A stretch of DNA of 64,000 nt, taken from contig NZ_CP040910.1 of the NCBI RefSeq assembly GCF_013394085.1, forward strand, positions 964,310 through 1,028,309, read 5' to 3'. A model generated the notes under the pieces. The model made no database searches. It was not told where the DNA came from and was given only the letters and a program-made list of their open reading frames with translations. The translations under genes and the position numbers were made by a program. Shown one piece after another: positions 54,444-62,811 of the stretch. Positions within the stretch are counted from its first letter, which is position 1, and every line of letters begins with the position of its first letter. Source of the stretch: Limosilactobacillus fermentum. GTDB taxonomy: Bacteria; Bacillota; Bacilli; Lactobacillales; Lactobacillaceae.

Positions 54444-54968
54444 TTATAGCTTCAGTTCGTATAAGTTGGCTTCTTGACGACCAACGTCTTCGTAGTCGAT
54501 GACGACCCGTTTGGCGAGTTGGTAGCCGTTCTTTTGGTATAAGGCATCCGCCGGTGGGTTACCGTCAATTACGTCTAGGTGAATGACGATGGCACCCGCC
54601 TCTTTAGCAACCTGCTTGAGTTGTGCTAGGAGACCACTAGCGACCCCCTTGCCACGAGCGGCGGGGCCAACCGCCAGTAAGTGTAGGATAGCAATTTGGT
54701 CGTCCGTGGCTGGGATCTTCCAGGCCTCGCTCGGGTAATCTGGGTCTTCGCCCTTCGTCAGGATCCCGGCCCCCAGTAGCGTACCATCGTCATCAAAGGC
54801 GCCGATGAACAAGTCGTTGAGGCTTTCTTCTAGCGACTGTTCACTTGGGTAAACGCCCCAGGTCCAATCCGGACTGTATTGATCGAACTGTTGGTGGTCA
54901 CAAGCATCCTTATAAAAAGCGATTACTTGCGGCAAGTCTGTTTTAGTTAAACGGCGGTAATTAATCAT
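54444..54968 (-). CDS. GNAT N-acetyltransferase
   Basis: 174 aa from ATG 54968 (AAGGAGG 6 nt upstream). MINYRRLTKTDLPQVIAFY is a typical start; ILHLLAVGPAARGKGVASGLLAQL carries the acetyl-CoA loop (Q/R-x-x-G-x-G/A); ALYQKNGYQLAKRV closes the fold. The substrate is unknown. The ribosome binding site lies inside the 3' end of the upstream DUF2316-like gene, so the two are coupled. Confidence 0.85.
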   Translation of the reverse strand: MINYRRLTKTDLPQVIAFYKDACDHQQFDQYSPDWTWGVYPSEQSLEESLNDLFIGAFDDDGTLLGAGILTKGEDPDYPSEAWKIPATDDQIAILHLLAVGPAARGKGVASGLLAQLKQVAKEAGAIVIHLDVIDGNPPADALYQKNGYQLAKRVVIDYEDVGRQEANLYELKL

Positions 54969-55262
54969 ATAATTCCTCCTTGCGCCATGGCGTTTGGTAA
55001 GGGAACCAGTGGTTGGCACTGTGGTCCCCTAACCGTGAGAAGGGAACCATTTCAATCCCCTGCTCCTTTAATTTGTCTTCTAAGTAATCACGGACCTCCC
55101 AAACGTCGCTAGGGTCTGGGTGCTCTCCATGTTTAACACCGCGTCCAGTCGCTCAGCGTTCATCTCTAGGTCGGCGAGTACGGTTGCTTCTGGTTGGTTT
55201 AAGCGTCGGTAATTGGCCTGTAGCTCCTCTTTAGTCGCCTTAATTTCGGCCCTTGTTAACAT
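54961..55262 (-). pseudogene. DUF2316-like gene interrupted by a -1 frame change at GTTAAAC
   Basis: From ATG 55262 the first frame gives MLTRAEIKATKEELQANYRR...ERLDAVLN and then ends early at 55080. The continuation KHGEHPDPSDVWEVRDYLEDKL...DHSANHWFPYQTPWRKEELYD is in the -1 frame and ends at 54961, giving ~100 aa, the family length. The frames meet at G-TTA-AAC (55137-55131), whose -1 reading GTT-AAA is exactly the second frame. Either a 1-base indel or programmed -1 frameshifting explains this. Confidence 0.6.
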
Positions 55263-55315
55263 CGCAACGCCACCTTTTCAGTTATACTGATATTATAACA
55301 AAGGAGGTCGGATGA

Positions 55316-56242
55316 ATGGTGACGTTATTAATCGGGGCTGGATTAATCATCCTGGGGATAGTGGTGATTGCCCACGATCGCCGCACCCTTTTAAGTGGCC
55401 TCTTGCCCTTCTTAGGGTTACTAACCTGGCTCACTGGGCTGACCCCCGTTTGGCTGGCTAGTACCCTGTTTGTCATCATTCTCCCGCTCGGCATTTTAGG
55501 TGAGGTGTTGACCCACGATGGCTACTGGCTACTGAGCCGTTACGGTACGTCTGCTAAGGGCTACTTCTTTTTGGTGGGTGGTTTTTTGGTAATGGTGTTC
55601 GCCCCGCTGTTCCCAGTTTTATGGCTACTATGGCGCTCAGTTTTGACCGTTAAATTGATGTTGGCCATCTACGGCTACGTGGCGGTCCTGATTGACGCTT
55701 ACCTTTTGGCAACGGTGATCAACGCCCTGCCATTAACAATTAAACCAACCAAGATACTAATTTTGGGCGCCGGTCTCATCAAAGGGGGCGTGGGTCCGGT
55801 TTTACGGCGCCGCTTGCTAGGCGGCTTGGCGCTTTACCAACGCTTCCCCAAGGCTGAACTGATTATGTCCGGTGGTCAGGGGGACGACGAACCCGAACCC
55901 GAGGCGGTCGCGATGCACCGGTTTGCCCGCCAAAAGGGGGTTCCCAAGTCTGCCATCCGCTTGGAAACCAACTCTACCAATACAGCAACCAATTTGAGCG
56001 AGGCCAAGCGCTTCATTAACTCAGGTGACCGGGTGGTCTTGGTAACCAGTGATTACCACCTCCTACGCTCCCTGCTCTACGCTCGCCGCCAGGGGGTGAA
56101 TTGTCAGGGCCTGGCCGTCCACACCCCCCACTTCACCTTTACTTGCAACGCCTTCATCCGCGAGTTGGGGGCCTACACGATCATTCACCGGTACCTCATC
56201 CCCTTAGGGTTAGTGTTGGTGATTATACTTTGTCTAATCTAA
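55316..56242 (+). CDS. YdcF family (DUF218) membrane protein
   Basis: 308 aa. The first half has several hydrophobic helices. The second half is the DUF218 domain with KILILGAGLIKGG, AELIMSGGQGDDEPEPEAVAM, AIRLETNSTNTATNLSEAKR and VLVTSDYHLLRSLLYARR. Members are linked to envelope processes, such as vancomycin sensitivity in E. coli (SanA/ElyC); the role here is unknown. AAGGAGG precedes the ATG. Divergent promoter DNA shared with the DUF2316-like gene is only ~50 bp. Confidence 0.85.
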   Translation: MVTLLIGAGLIILGIVVIAHDRRTLLSGLLPFLGLLTWLTGLTPVWLASTLFVIILPLGILGEVLTHDGYWLLSRYGTSAKGYFFLVGGFLVMVFAPLFPVLWLLWRSVLTVKLMLAIYGYVAVLIDAYLLATVINALPLTIKPTKILILGAGLIKGGVGPVLRRRLLGGLALYQRFPKAELIMSGGQGDDEPEPEAVAMHRFARQKGVPKSAIRLETNSTNTATNLSEAKRFINSGDRVVLVTSDYHLLRSLLYARRQGVNCQGLAVHTPHFTFTCNAFIRELGAYTIIHRYLIPLGLVLVIILCLI

Positions 56243-56275
56243 AAACCGGGTGTCCAGTGGACCCCAATTTTTAAA

Positions 56276-57148
56276 TTAATCACGGTCATCGATGTAGTCG
56301 TCAACCCCGTTTGGATTCCCCGACCACTTGAATTTGTCGTACCAAATGGCGTGTTCTTCGGTGTTGAGACTGAAAATGGTGGCCATTTCAGTGTCGGTTA
56401 AGGTGAAGTCAAAGACCCGTTGGTTAGCAATGATTCGTTCTTCGTGAACTGACTTGGGAATAACCACGAGCCCCTGCTGGAGTTCCCAACGTAAAATGAC
56501 CTGGGCTACCGTCTTTTGATGGGCGTCGGCAATCGTTTGGATAGTTGGGTTTGACAGCGCAGCGCCCCCACCTAGTGGTGACCAGGCTTCCACTTGGATG
56601 TTGTGTTGGCGGCATAGGTCGCGAACGTCATCCTGGTGGATCCGGGGGTTAAATTCAATCTGGTTGACCGCCGGAACGACGCTCCCGTTATCCAAAAGGT
56701 CACTGAGCCGTTCAACGTTGAAGTTGCAGACACCGATCGCCTTCGCCTTGCCGGCGGCGTAAATTTCTTCCATCGCCCACCAAGTTGCGTTGTATAGCCC
56801 GTTAACTGGCCAGTGCATCAAAAGTAGGTCGACGTAATCGGTTTGCAAGGCGTCTAATTGCCCTTCAATCGCGTCTAAAGTTGGTTGGTGACCCTGGTCA
56901 CCGTTAAAGACCTTGGTGGTAATGAAGAGGTCTTCTCTGGACTTGCCGGTCGCCTTTAAGCCTTCCTGAATCCCCTCGCCGACGCCGGCTTCGTTGCCGT
57001 ATTGCTTAGCCGTATCAATTAGGGTGTAGCCATCTTTAATTGCCATGGTAACGGCTTGCTTGGAATCTCGATTGGAGGTCTTCCAAACCCCCATCCCTAG
57101 CTGGGGCATCTTCAGTCCGTTATTTAATGTCACTGTTGGAATTGTCAT
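56276..57148 (-). CDS. Aldo/keto reductase
   Basis: 290 aa from ATG 57148 (GGGAGGGG upstream). Catalytic tetrad region: LIDTAKQYGNEAGVGEGI (Asp, Tyr), LFITTKVF (Lys) and LLMHWPVNGLY (His). NADPH-binding VIPKSVHEERI is at the end. It follows the 2,5-diketo-D-gluconate-reductase-like group. The physiological carbonyl substrate is unknown. Monocistronic. Confidence 0.92.
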   Translation of the reverse strand: MTIPTVTLNNGLKMPQLGMGVWKTSNRDSKQAVTMAIKDGYTLIDTAKQYGNEAGVGEGIQEGLKATGKSREDLFITTKVFNGDQGHQPTLDAIEGQLDALQTDYVDLLLMHWPVNGLYNATWWAMEEIYAAGKAKAIGVCNFNVERLSDLLDNGSVVPAVNQIEFNPRIHQDDVRDLCRQHNIQVEAWSPLGGGAALSNPTIQTIADAHQKTVAQVILRWELQQGLVVIPKSVHEERIIANQRVFDFTLTDTEMATIFSLNTEEHAIWYDKFKWSGNPNGVDDYIDDRD

Positions 57149-57240
57149 AATATCCCCTCCCGTTAAAGTACCTTTATTATACGCCAATTGAAAGCGGAAA
57201 CAAAAAGGAGGCCATAAATGACCTCCCGTGAGTTTTTGAC

Positions 57241-57726
57241 TTAATTCAAGCGCACGGCCCGGTTTAAGGCGGGGATCAGTACTAAGGCAACGACAGCGCC
57301 CACCACCCCTTGCAAGATGTTAGTCCCGATCCCGAGTACCCCGGCGGTGATCGTGTAGAGAACTGTGTCGGCTACGAAGTAACCAATCACCATTACAACT
57401 ACCCCAACGCTTAGGGCGAGGTAGCGGTTATGGGTTCGCTGGTAAAGGTTGCCGATAACCCAGCCTTCCAGCCCGTGGGCGATTAAAGAAAAGGGCGCGT
57501 AAGCAACGTAACCAGAGATCAGGTCTAGAATCATCCCGCTCAAGCCACCGACCACCCCACCGGCTAGCGGCCCAATCATCAGGGCGGCAATCATAATCCC
57601 TAGGTCACATAGGTTAACGTTGCCGTGGGTCCATGGAATCGGAATTAAAAAGAAGCGTCCCATGACGACGGCTACCGCCACCAAGAGGGCCGTTAAAACT
57701 TGCTTTTGTGTGCGTTGATGATTCAT
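57241..57726 (-). CDS. ECF transporter substrate-binding (S) subunit, probably for vitamin B6
   Basis: 161 aa with five to six helices, from ATG 57726 (AAGGGA upstream). Starts TQKQVLTALLVAVAVVMGRFFLIPIP and contains LCDLGIMIAALMIGPLAGGVVGGLSGMILDLISGY, the pattern of ECF S subunits. It lies 15 bp after a pyridoxal-kinase-type gene, which suggests a pyridoxine-type substrate. The shared energising EcfAA'T module is elsewhere. It is the second gene of the operon. Confidence 0.8.
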   Translation of the reverse strand: MNHQRTQKQVLTALLVAVAVVMGRFFLIPIPWTHGNVNLCDLGIMIAALMIGPLAGGVVGGLSGMILDLISGYVAYAPFSLIAHGLEGWVIGNLYQRTHNRYLALSVGVVVMVIGYFVADTVLYTITAGVLGIGTNILQGVVGAVVALVLIPALNRAVRLN

Positions 57727-57741
57727 CCCAATCAATCCCTT

Positions 57742-58572
57742 CTATGCTTCAAAACTGGTCAAGTAGGCCAGTAAGTGACTAAGTTGCAAGCCGTAGCGGC
57801 GTTGGCCCTCGTCAAACGGGGCCGTTTGAACGATCGCTAGGCGCAGGCCTTCGTGGGCAACTTGAATCGCCCGCTCAAACGGGACGTCCTTGACCAGTTG
57901 GCTGGCTAAAATGGCGCTAAACAGGTCGCCGGTGCCGTAAAAGTGGCCTGGGATCCGGGGCGCCATCAACCAGTTAAACTGATCGTCCTTTTCCGCCTGG
58001 TAGGCAGTTGATGAAGTCCCCTGCCCTAAGATACCGGTTACGATCACCCGAGCGGAGATCCCCTCTTGGCGCAGCTGCTCCACCATGGTATCTAATAGCT
58101 CCTGAGTGCACTCACTGGTGGGGTCATAACCGGCTAAGAGGCATAACTCGGTCCAGTTTGGTGTGATGACGGTCGCCTTTTGGCAAAGCTGGCGCACCGC
58201 CACTACGTAATCTTCATCCAGACCGGGGTAAAGGCTCCCCCGGTCTCCCATGACCGGGTCAATAACCGTGACCGGCAAGGAAAAGTGGTCAATGATGACC
58301 GAAAGCTTATCAATTAAGGCGGTTTGACCAACGTAGCCAATCAGGATGCCGGCAAACTCCTCCCCCATGTCAAGCCACTGGGCAAGGGCATTTTCCAGCC
58401 ATTCCTCAGTTGACAGGGCTACTGGGGTGCCAAAACCTTCCGACTGGGTTGAAAGAAGGGCGGTGGGCAACATTGCTGGTCTTACGGATTGGGCTTGTAC
58501 CACACCGAGGGCATTGGCTAGAGAAATTTGCCCCAAGGCGGTCAGGTCTTCAGCAATCATCAGTGTTTTCAT
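57742..58572 (-). CDS. Pyridoxal/pyridoxine kinase
   Basis: 276 aa from ATG 58572 (GGGAGCG upstream), ribokinase fold. Motifs: GQISLANALGVVQAQSVR at the substrate site, TVIDPVMGDRGSLYPG, TPNWTELCLLAG and the anion-hole GTGDLFSAILASQLV (catalytic Asp). PdxK/PdxY-like and ThiD-like kinases share this layout; the linked S subunit favours vitamin B6. The promoter region contains a duplicated 29-bp element (58626-58683). Confidence 0.85.
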   Translation of the reverse strand: MKTLMIAEDLTALGQISLANALGVVQAQSVRPAMLPTALLSTQSEGFGTPVALSTEEWLENALAQWLDMGEEFAGILIGYVGQTALIDKLSVIIDHFSLPVTVIDPVMGDRGSLYPGLDEDYVVAVRQLCQKATVITPNWTELCLLAGYDPTSECTQELLDTMVEQLRQEGISARVIVTGILGQGTSSTAYQAEKDDQFNWLMAPRIPGHFYGTGDLFSAILASQLVKDVPFERAIQVAHEGLRLAIVQTAPFDEGQRRYGLQLSHLLAYLTSFEA

Positions 58573-58606
58573 TGTACTCGCTCCCTTTTTGAACACATCT
58601 CGTTTG

Positions 58607-58625
58607 TACGTTGATTATAGCACGC
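58607..58625 (-). promoter_or_regulatory. Extended -10 promoter of the pyridoxal kinase operon
   Basis: Minus strand TGCTATAAT with TATAAT around 58620-58615. The tandem repeat at 58626-58683 lies directly upstream, covering the -35 region. Confidence 0.6.
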
Positions 58626-58683
58626 CTCGATCATTAAAAAAGTCTAATGCAAAACTCGATCATTAAAAAAGTCTAATGCAAAA
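58626..58683. repeat. Tandem duplication of a 29-bp element in the pdx promoter
   Basis: Two identical copies (58626-58654, 58655-58683), each starting CTCGATCATTAAAAAAGTCT. On the minus strand each contains TTAGAC plus a T6 tract. Confidence 0.9.
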
Positions 58684-58706
58684 AAAGAAAGGGCTTTTCG
58701 GGAAAT

Positions 58707-58750
58707 AAAAAGGCCCCGTTAACCACTTTTTGATGGTGTTGGGGCTCCTT
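58707..58750 (-). terminator. Terminator of the icd locus
   Basis: AGGcCCC.. pairs with ..GGGGctCCT, with inner ACCA/TGGT. In minus orientation a T5 run follows. Confidence 0.65.
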
Positions 58751-58758
58751 TTGGTCGC

Positions 58759-60012
58759 TTATAGGTGGCTGACGAGGTAATTTCCGAACGAACTGGTCGA
58801 GAGGACGTTGGCAGCCGTTGAGGTTGCTAGGTCGGCCGTCACGTGTTGCGATGCGATGGCCTGGGCGATCCCCTGGCGAATCAAACCACCAACTGCTTCC
58901 CACCCGAGGTAATCAAACATCATCGCCCCGGACAGAAGCAGGGAGGTCGGATTCATCTTGTTTTGACCAGCGAATTGGGGTGCCGTCCCGTGGGTGGCTT
59001 CAAACAACGCTTGGCCGGTTTGGTAGTTAATATTAGCACCCGGCGCAATTCCTATCCCCCCCACTTGGGCGGCTAAGGCGTCGGAAAGGTAGTCACCGTT
59101 TAGGTTCAACGTGGCAATGACGGCAAAGTTTTCCGGGTGGAGGAGGCTTTGTTGCAAGAAGTTATCGCAAATGACGTCGTTGACGATCAGCTTCTTTTGG
59201 GCACGGGCGCCTTGAAGGGCCTGGTCAGCCTGATGTTGACTAGTTTTAGCAAGGGCCTGGTATTGTGCCATTGTAAAAAGTCGGTCACCGTACTCTTCTG
59301 CTACTTGATAGCCCCAGTTTTTAAAGGCCCCCTCGGTTTGCTTCATGATGTTACCCTTGTGGACCAGGGTCAGGGTGAGTTCATTATTTCTCAAGGCGTA
59401 TTCAATAGCGGCCCGGACTAAGCGGGTAGTCCCCTCCTTTGAGACCGGCTTGATGCTGTAGGCAGACGTCGCCGGGAAGCGAACCTTGGCCAGTTACCGC
59501 TGTTCTTTTAGCAGTGCCGTTAGTCCCTTGGCCGCCTCTGTCCCCACCCCCATCTCGATTCCTGCGTAAATGTCTTCGGTGTTTTCGCGAAACAGGGTCA
59601 TCTTAACCCGTTCGGGATAACGGACTGGCGAGGGGGAGCCGGGATAATAGCGAACCGGGCGAACGCAAGCGTATAAATCAAGTTCCTGACGTAGGGTGAC
59701 GTTAATTGAACGGTGACCTCCGCCTACTGGGGTGGTCAGTGGCCCCTTGATGGCGACCAGGTAGCGTTTGAGGGCGGCAAGGGTCGCGTCCGGTAGCCAG
59801 TTCCCGGTTTGTTCAAAGGCGGCTTGACCCGCTAAGACCGGCTGCCAAGTAATTCGTCGCGTTCCCCCATAGACCTTTTTAACGGCAGCGTCAAAGACCG
59901 GTTGGGCTGCTGCCCAGATTTCCGGCCCGATACCATCCCCCTTGATAAAGGGAATGGTGGGGTAATCTGGAACCCGGAGTTGACCGTTTTCAAGTTTAAT
60001 TATTTCTCCCAT
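58759..60012 (-). pseudogene. icd: NADP-type isocitrate dehydrogenase gene with one in-frame stop
   Basis: The full reading frame from ATG 60012 to 58759 (417 codons, near normal length) is intact except for a TAA at 59494-59496 after KEQR. The same frame continues with LAKVRFPATSAYSIKPVSKEGTTRLVRAAIEYAL and NELTLTLVHKGNIMKQTEGAF. Hallmarks: [48 protein letters not shown], then FEATHGTAPQFAGQNKMNP. A CAA (Gln) to TAA change is the simplest cause. No citrate synthase or aconitase is nearby. Confidence 0.85.
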
Positions 60013-60021
60013 GTTTTCCTC

Positions 60022-60651
60022 CTAACTAAGTGCTAAAACAAAGGCGGTCAAGGTAATGAAGGAGAGGGCCGTGCTCCAAAACTGGGTCGAAGCTAACTCG
60101 GCTTCGTGGACATTAAAGCGAATTGCCAGCGTGGAGGGCATCGTGGCCGTGGGGATGGCCAAGGCTACGACCACCAACCGGGTCAGGGGCGTCGGACTAT
60201 TGAAAAGGGCCATGCATCCCCAAACAACTAGCGGGAAGGCGAGGTTCTTCAATAAAATAGTAGAACAAATCGTTTTGTTGAAAGTGATCTGGCGGGTCTT
60301 TAATACGATCCCGGTGGTGAAAATGGCTAACCCACCTGCGCCCTTCCCTAGCAGGGTGAAAATGGAGTCAAATTGCGTGGGCATTTGGGAACCACATAAA
60401 ACTAGGATAAAGCCCAGCAAGGCGGCAATTACTAGCGGTTTCTTAAAGGTGTTTTTCAACCTGGCGGATACTGTATCGCCGTTATCGCCAAAGGTACTAA
60501 ATGCGATCGGTAACATGATCACGTTGATTGTCAGGGTACAGATCCCGATCGTGATAGCACTGTCATTAGCGCCGAAAATTAACGGTAATACGGCCGAGCC
60601 AACGAAGGGAACCGAGGGGTCGGCAATCGACATTGCGCGTAGGATGGCCAC
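60022..60651 (-). pseudogene. AEC-family permease, N-terminally truncated
   Basis: 209 residues that match the C-terminal two thirds of auxin-efflux-carrier-type transporters: ADPSVPFVGSAVLPLIFGANDSA, TTGIVLKTRQITFN and a glycine-poor final part. The expected ~100 N-terminal residues are missing, the first possible start is a GTG at 60651 without ribosome binding site, and an in-frame stop lies a little upstream. AEC proteins often move malate or citrate, fitting its place 9 bp before icd. Confidence 0.75.
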
Positions 60652-60731
60652 GGGGGCGTCATTTGCTTAATAAAGCAAGCTTACCTGACGGGGGCGAGCA
60701 GAATACGAACGAAGGCCGTTGTAAATGACCA

Positions 60732-60740
60732 TGCTATAAT
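60732..60740 (+). promoter_or_regulatory. Extended -10 promoter of xerS
   Basis: TGCTATAAT (TATAAT 60735-60740), 33 bp before the xerS start. Confidence 0.6.
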
Positions 60741-60772
60741 GAAGGGAACATCAATTCGTAAGGAAGTTAAGC

Positions 60773-61852
60773 ATGGAAACGCAACGATACCTTAATTTAA
60801 TCGACCGGGAGCTAAAGCAACTGCCAGATTTTGTCAGCGAGTACCAGCTGGGCACCCGCCATTCCCTCACCACTTCGTACCAGTACCTAACCGAACTGCG
60901 CCGGTTTTTTACCTGGCTACGCAAAACCGGCTTAAGCAAGGCCACGGATAACGCCCACGTGACGACGGCGGAACTGGAAAAGCTACGCCGCAACGACATC
61001 ATGCAGTTTATTGACGACTTGGCCCACACCAAAAATGCGCAGCAACGACTTAATTCGCCCACCACGATTAACCGGTCAATCAACGCCCTGCGCTCGCTGT
61101 TCAAATATCTGACCGTAACCGCCGACATCAATGGGGGCCAGCCCTACTTTGAGCGTAACGTGATGCTAAAGATCGACTCCTTAAATGACACCAAGACTCT
61201 GAATTACCGCGCCCACGTCTTGGAGGCCAAGATGTACACCGGCCAGCTCAAGTACGATTTTTTAACCTTTTTAGACCAGGAGTACGAACAAAAGTGTGAT
61301 CCGCGCGCCCGGACCGCCTTTGAAAAGAATAAGGAAAGAGACATCGCCTTGGTAGCCCTGATCTTGGGCACCGGGATCCGGGTCTCGGAAACGGCGGGTG
61401 TTGACGTCAACGACCTTGATTTAAAGGGGCAGACCCTGGAAGTGACCCGGAAAGGTGGCCAACGGGATGCGGTCCCAATTGCCCCCTGGACGATGCCCTA
61501 CATTCAGGCTTACGCCACGATTCGCCGTCAGCGCTACCAACCGGAGAAAACGGAGCGGGCCTTCTTTTTAACCCACTACCACGGGCAGACCAAGCGGATC
61601 TCGGTCAACGGGATTGAACGGTTAGTCAGCAAGTACTCGCGGGCCTTTGGTCATCCCTTGACCCCGCACAAGCTTCGCCATACCCTCGCCTCGGAGCTGT
61701 ACGACGTGACTAAAGACCAGGTTTTAGTTGCCCAACAGCTTGGCCAAAAGGGCACCTCGGCAACCGACCTCTACACCCACGTCGATCAAACCAAGCAACG
61801 TCAAGCACTGGATGAAGTCGGCAGCGACGCACCAAGTAAAGAGGGTGACTAG
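60773..61852 (+). CDS. xerS: XerS-type tyrosine recombinase
   Basis: 359 aa, the length of the single-subunit XerS that resolves chromosome dimers in Streptococcus, Lactococcus and some lactobacilli. Active site: GTGIRVSETAGV (Arg, ~204), TRKGGQRDAVP (Lys), HKLRHTLASELY (HxxR, ~299-302) and Tyr in DLYTH (~333). The position that is usually His or Trp reads LGQKGTS (Gln). The N-terminal core-binding domain (DFVSEYQLGTRHSLTTSYQYL...) matches XerS. AAGGAAG precedes the ATG. A recognisable dif_SL-like site was not seen in the upstream 200 bp. Confidence 0.88.
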   Translation: METQRYLNLIDRELKQLPDFVSEYQLGTRHSLTTSYQYLTELRRFFTWLRKTGLSKATDNAHVTTAELEKLRRNDIMQFIDDLAHTKNAQQRLNSPTTINRSINALRSLFKYLTVTADINGGQPYFERNVMLKIDSLNDTKTLNYRAHVLEAKMYTGQLKYDFLTFLDQEYEQKCDPRARTAFEKNKERDIALVALILGTGIRVSETAGVDVNDLDLKGQTLEVTRKGGQRDAVPIAPWTMPYIQAYATIRRQRYQPEKTERAFFLTHYHGQTKRISVNGIERLVSKYSRAFGHPLTPHKLRHTLASELYDVTKDQVLVAQQLGQKGTSATDLYTHVDQTKQRQALDEVGSDAPSKEGD

Positions 61853-61853
61853 G

Positions 61854-62780
61854 ATGTGCACGGCCGTTTCCTTTTGGTCAACGGAGCACCACCGCTACTT
61901 TGGGCGGACGATGGACTTTCCGGTCAAAAACACCCCTTGGAACCTCACTTATTTGCCGAAGGGGTACCTTTGGCGTCCCCTCGCCCCCCAAGCCGCCTAC
62001 CCCTCTAAGTACGCCATTTTAGGCGGGATGCGCCGAGTGGATGATTATTACTTAATTGGCGACGGTTTTAACCAGGCGGGGCTAGCGGTCGCCGAGCTTT
62101 ACTTTCCCGGCCAGGTTGATTACGCCGCCCGGGCCCAACCGGGGAAAATTAACCTCTCACCCCAGGACGTGATTGGTTACCTACTGGGCAACTGCGCCAA
62201 CATTAGCGAGGTGGCGGCCCTGCTACCCCGGTTAGTAATTACTAACCGGCAGTGGTATGACCACGATATCATCCACCCCTTCCACTGGTTCATCCAGGAT
62301 GCCAGCGGGACCTACCTATTGGAACCAACTAGCCCCACCCTGTCCTTGCAGCGAGTTGAGTTAGGGGTCTTGACTAATTCACCCACCTACGCCAATCACC
62401 TGCGGCGGCTCCGTTCCTTTCTGGGCTTGAGTGCCGACGCCCCGCTTAAAACGGTGGAGGAAGCGTTAAAGGATTACCAAGGTGATCTGCCGCAAGCTCG
62501 CTCCCCGCGTTCACGGTTCATTGCTACGAGCATCCGGTTAGCGCACCAACTTCCGGTTGATGATCACCAAGCCGTTGCCCAGTCAATGAAGGTTTTGGGG
62601 GCGGTGAAGATGGCGCACCTGCCGGGTCACGATGACTTCACCCATTACCTTGGAATGGCGGATCTCAACTCCCTGCGCTACTTTTTCACTCCCGTTCCTG
62701 AAATGACGACGATTACACAATCCTTGCCAGCCTTGATGGCTAAGTATTCAACGCCCCAGGTCCTATCGCAAGTACCCTAA
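61854..62780 (+). CDS. Choloylglycine hydrolase family (linear amide C-N hydrolase)
   Basis: 308 aa starting MCTAVSFW; Cys2 becomes the N-terminal nucleophile after Met removal. GRTMDFP (Arg, Asp), LTNSPTY (Asn) and SRFIATSIRL (Arg) complete the Ntn-hydrolase site of bile salt hydrolases and penicillin V acylases. Which of the two activities it has cannot be decided from sequence alone; it is slightly shorter than typical lactobacillar BSH (~325 aa). It begins 1 nt after the xerS stop behind GAGGGTG, so it may be read from the xerS transcript. Confidence 0.87.
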   Translation: MCTAVSFWSTEHHRYFGRTMDFPVKNTPWNLTYLPKGYLWRPLAPQAAYPSKYAILGGMRRVDDYYLIGDGFNQAGLAVAELYFPGQVDYAARAQPGKINLSPQDVIGYLLGNCANISEVAALLPRLVITNRQWYDHDIIHPFHWFIQDASGTYLLEPTSPTLSLQRVELGVLTNSPTYANHLRRLRSFLGLSADAPLKTVEEALKDYQGDLPQARSPRSRFIATSIRLAHQLPVDDHQAVAQSMKVLGAVKMAHLPGHDDFTHYLGMADLNSLRYFFTPVPEMTTITQSLPALMAKYSTPQVLSQVP

Positions 62781-62811
62781 AAAAAAGCGCCCCGCGGGGC
62801 GCTTTTTTTAT
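62779..62811. terminator. Bidirectional terminator spanning both convergent stop codons
   Basis: A perfect GCGCCCCG/CGGGGCGC stem (62787-62802) flanked by an A8 and a T7 tract. The tracts contain the TAA of the hydrolase gene (62778-62780) and the complementary TTA of the malY-type gene (62808-62810). Confidence 0.93.

Noticed and set aside
58626..58683. CRISPR array
   Set aside because: Two exact 29-bp copies are directly adjacent with no spacer and no cas genes nearby. It is a tandem duplication in a promoter.
60660..60772. dif site upstream of xerS
   Set aside because: dif_SL is often next to xerS in streptococci, but I found no inverted-arm site in this stretch.
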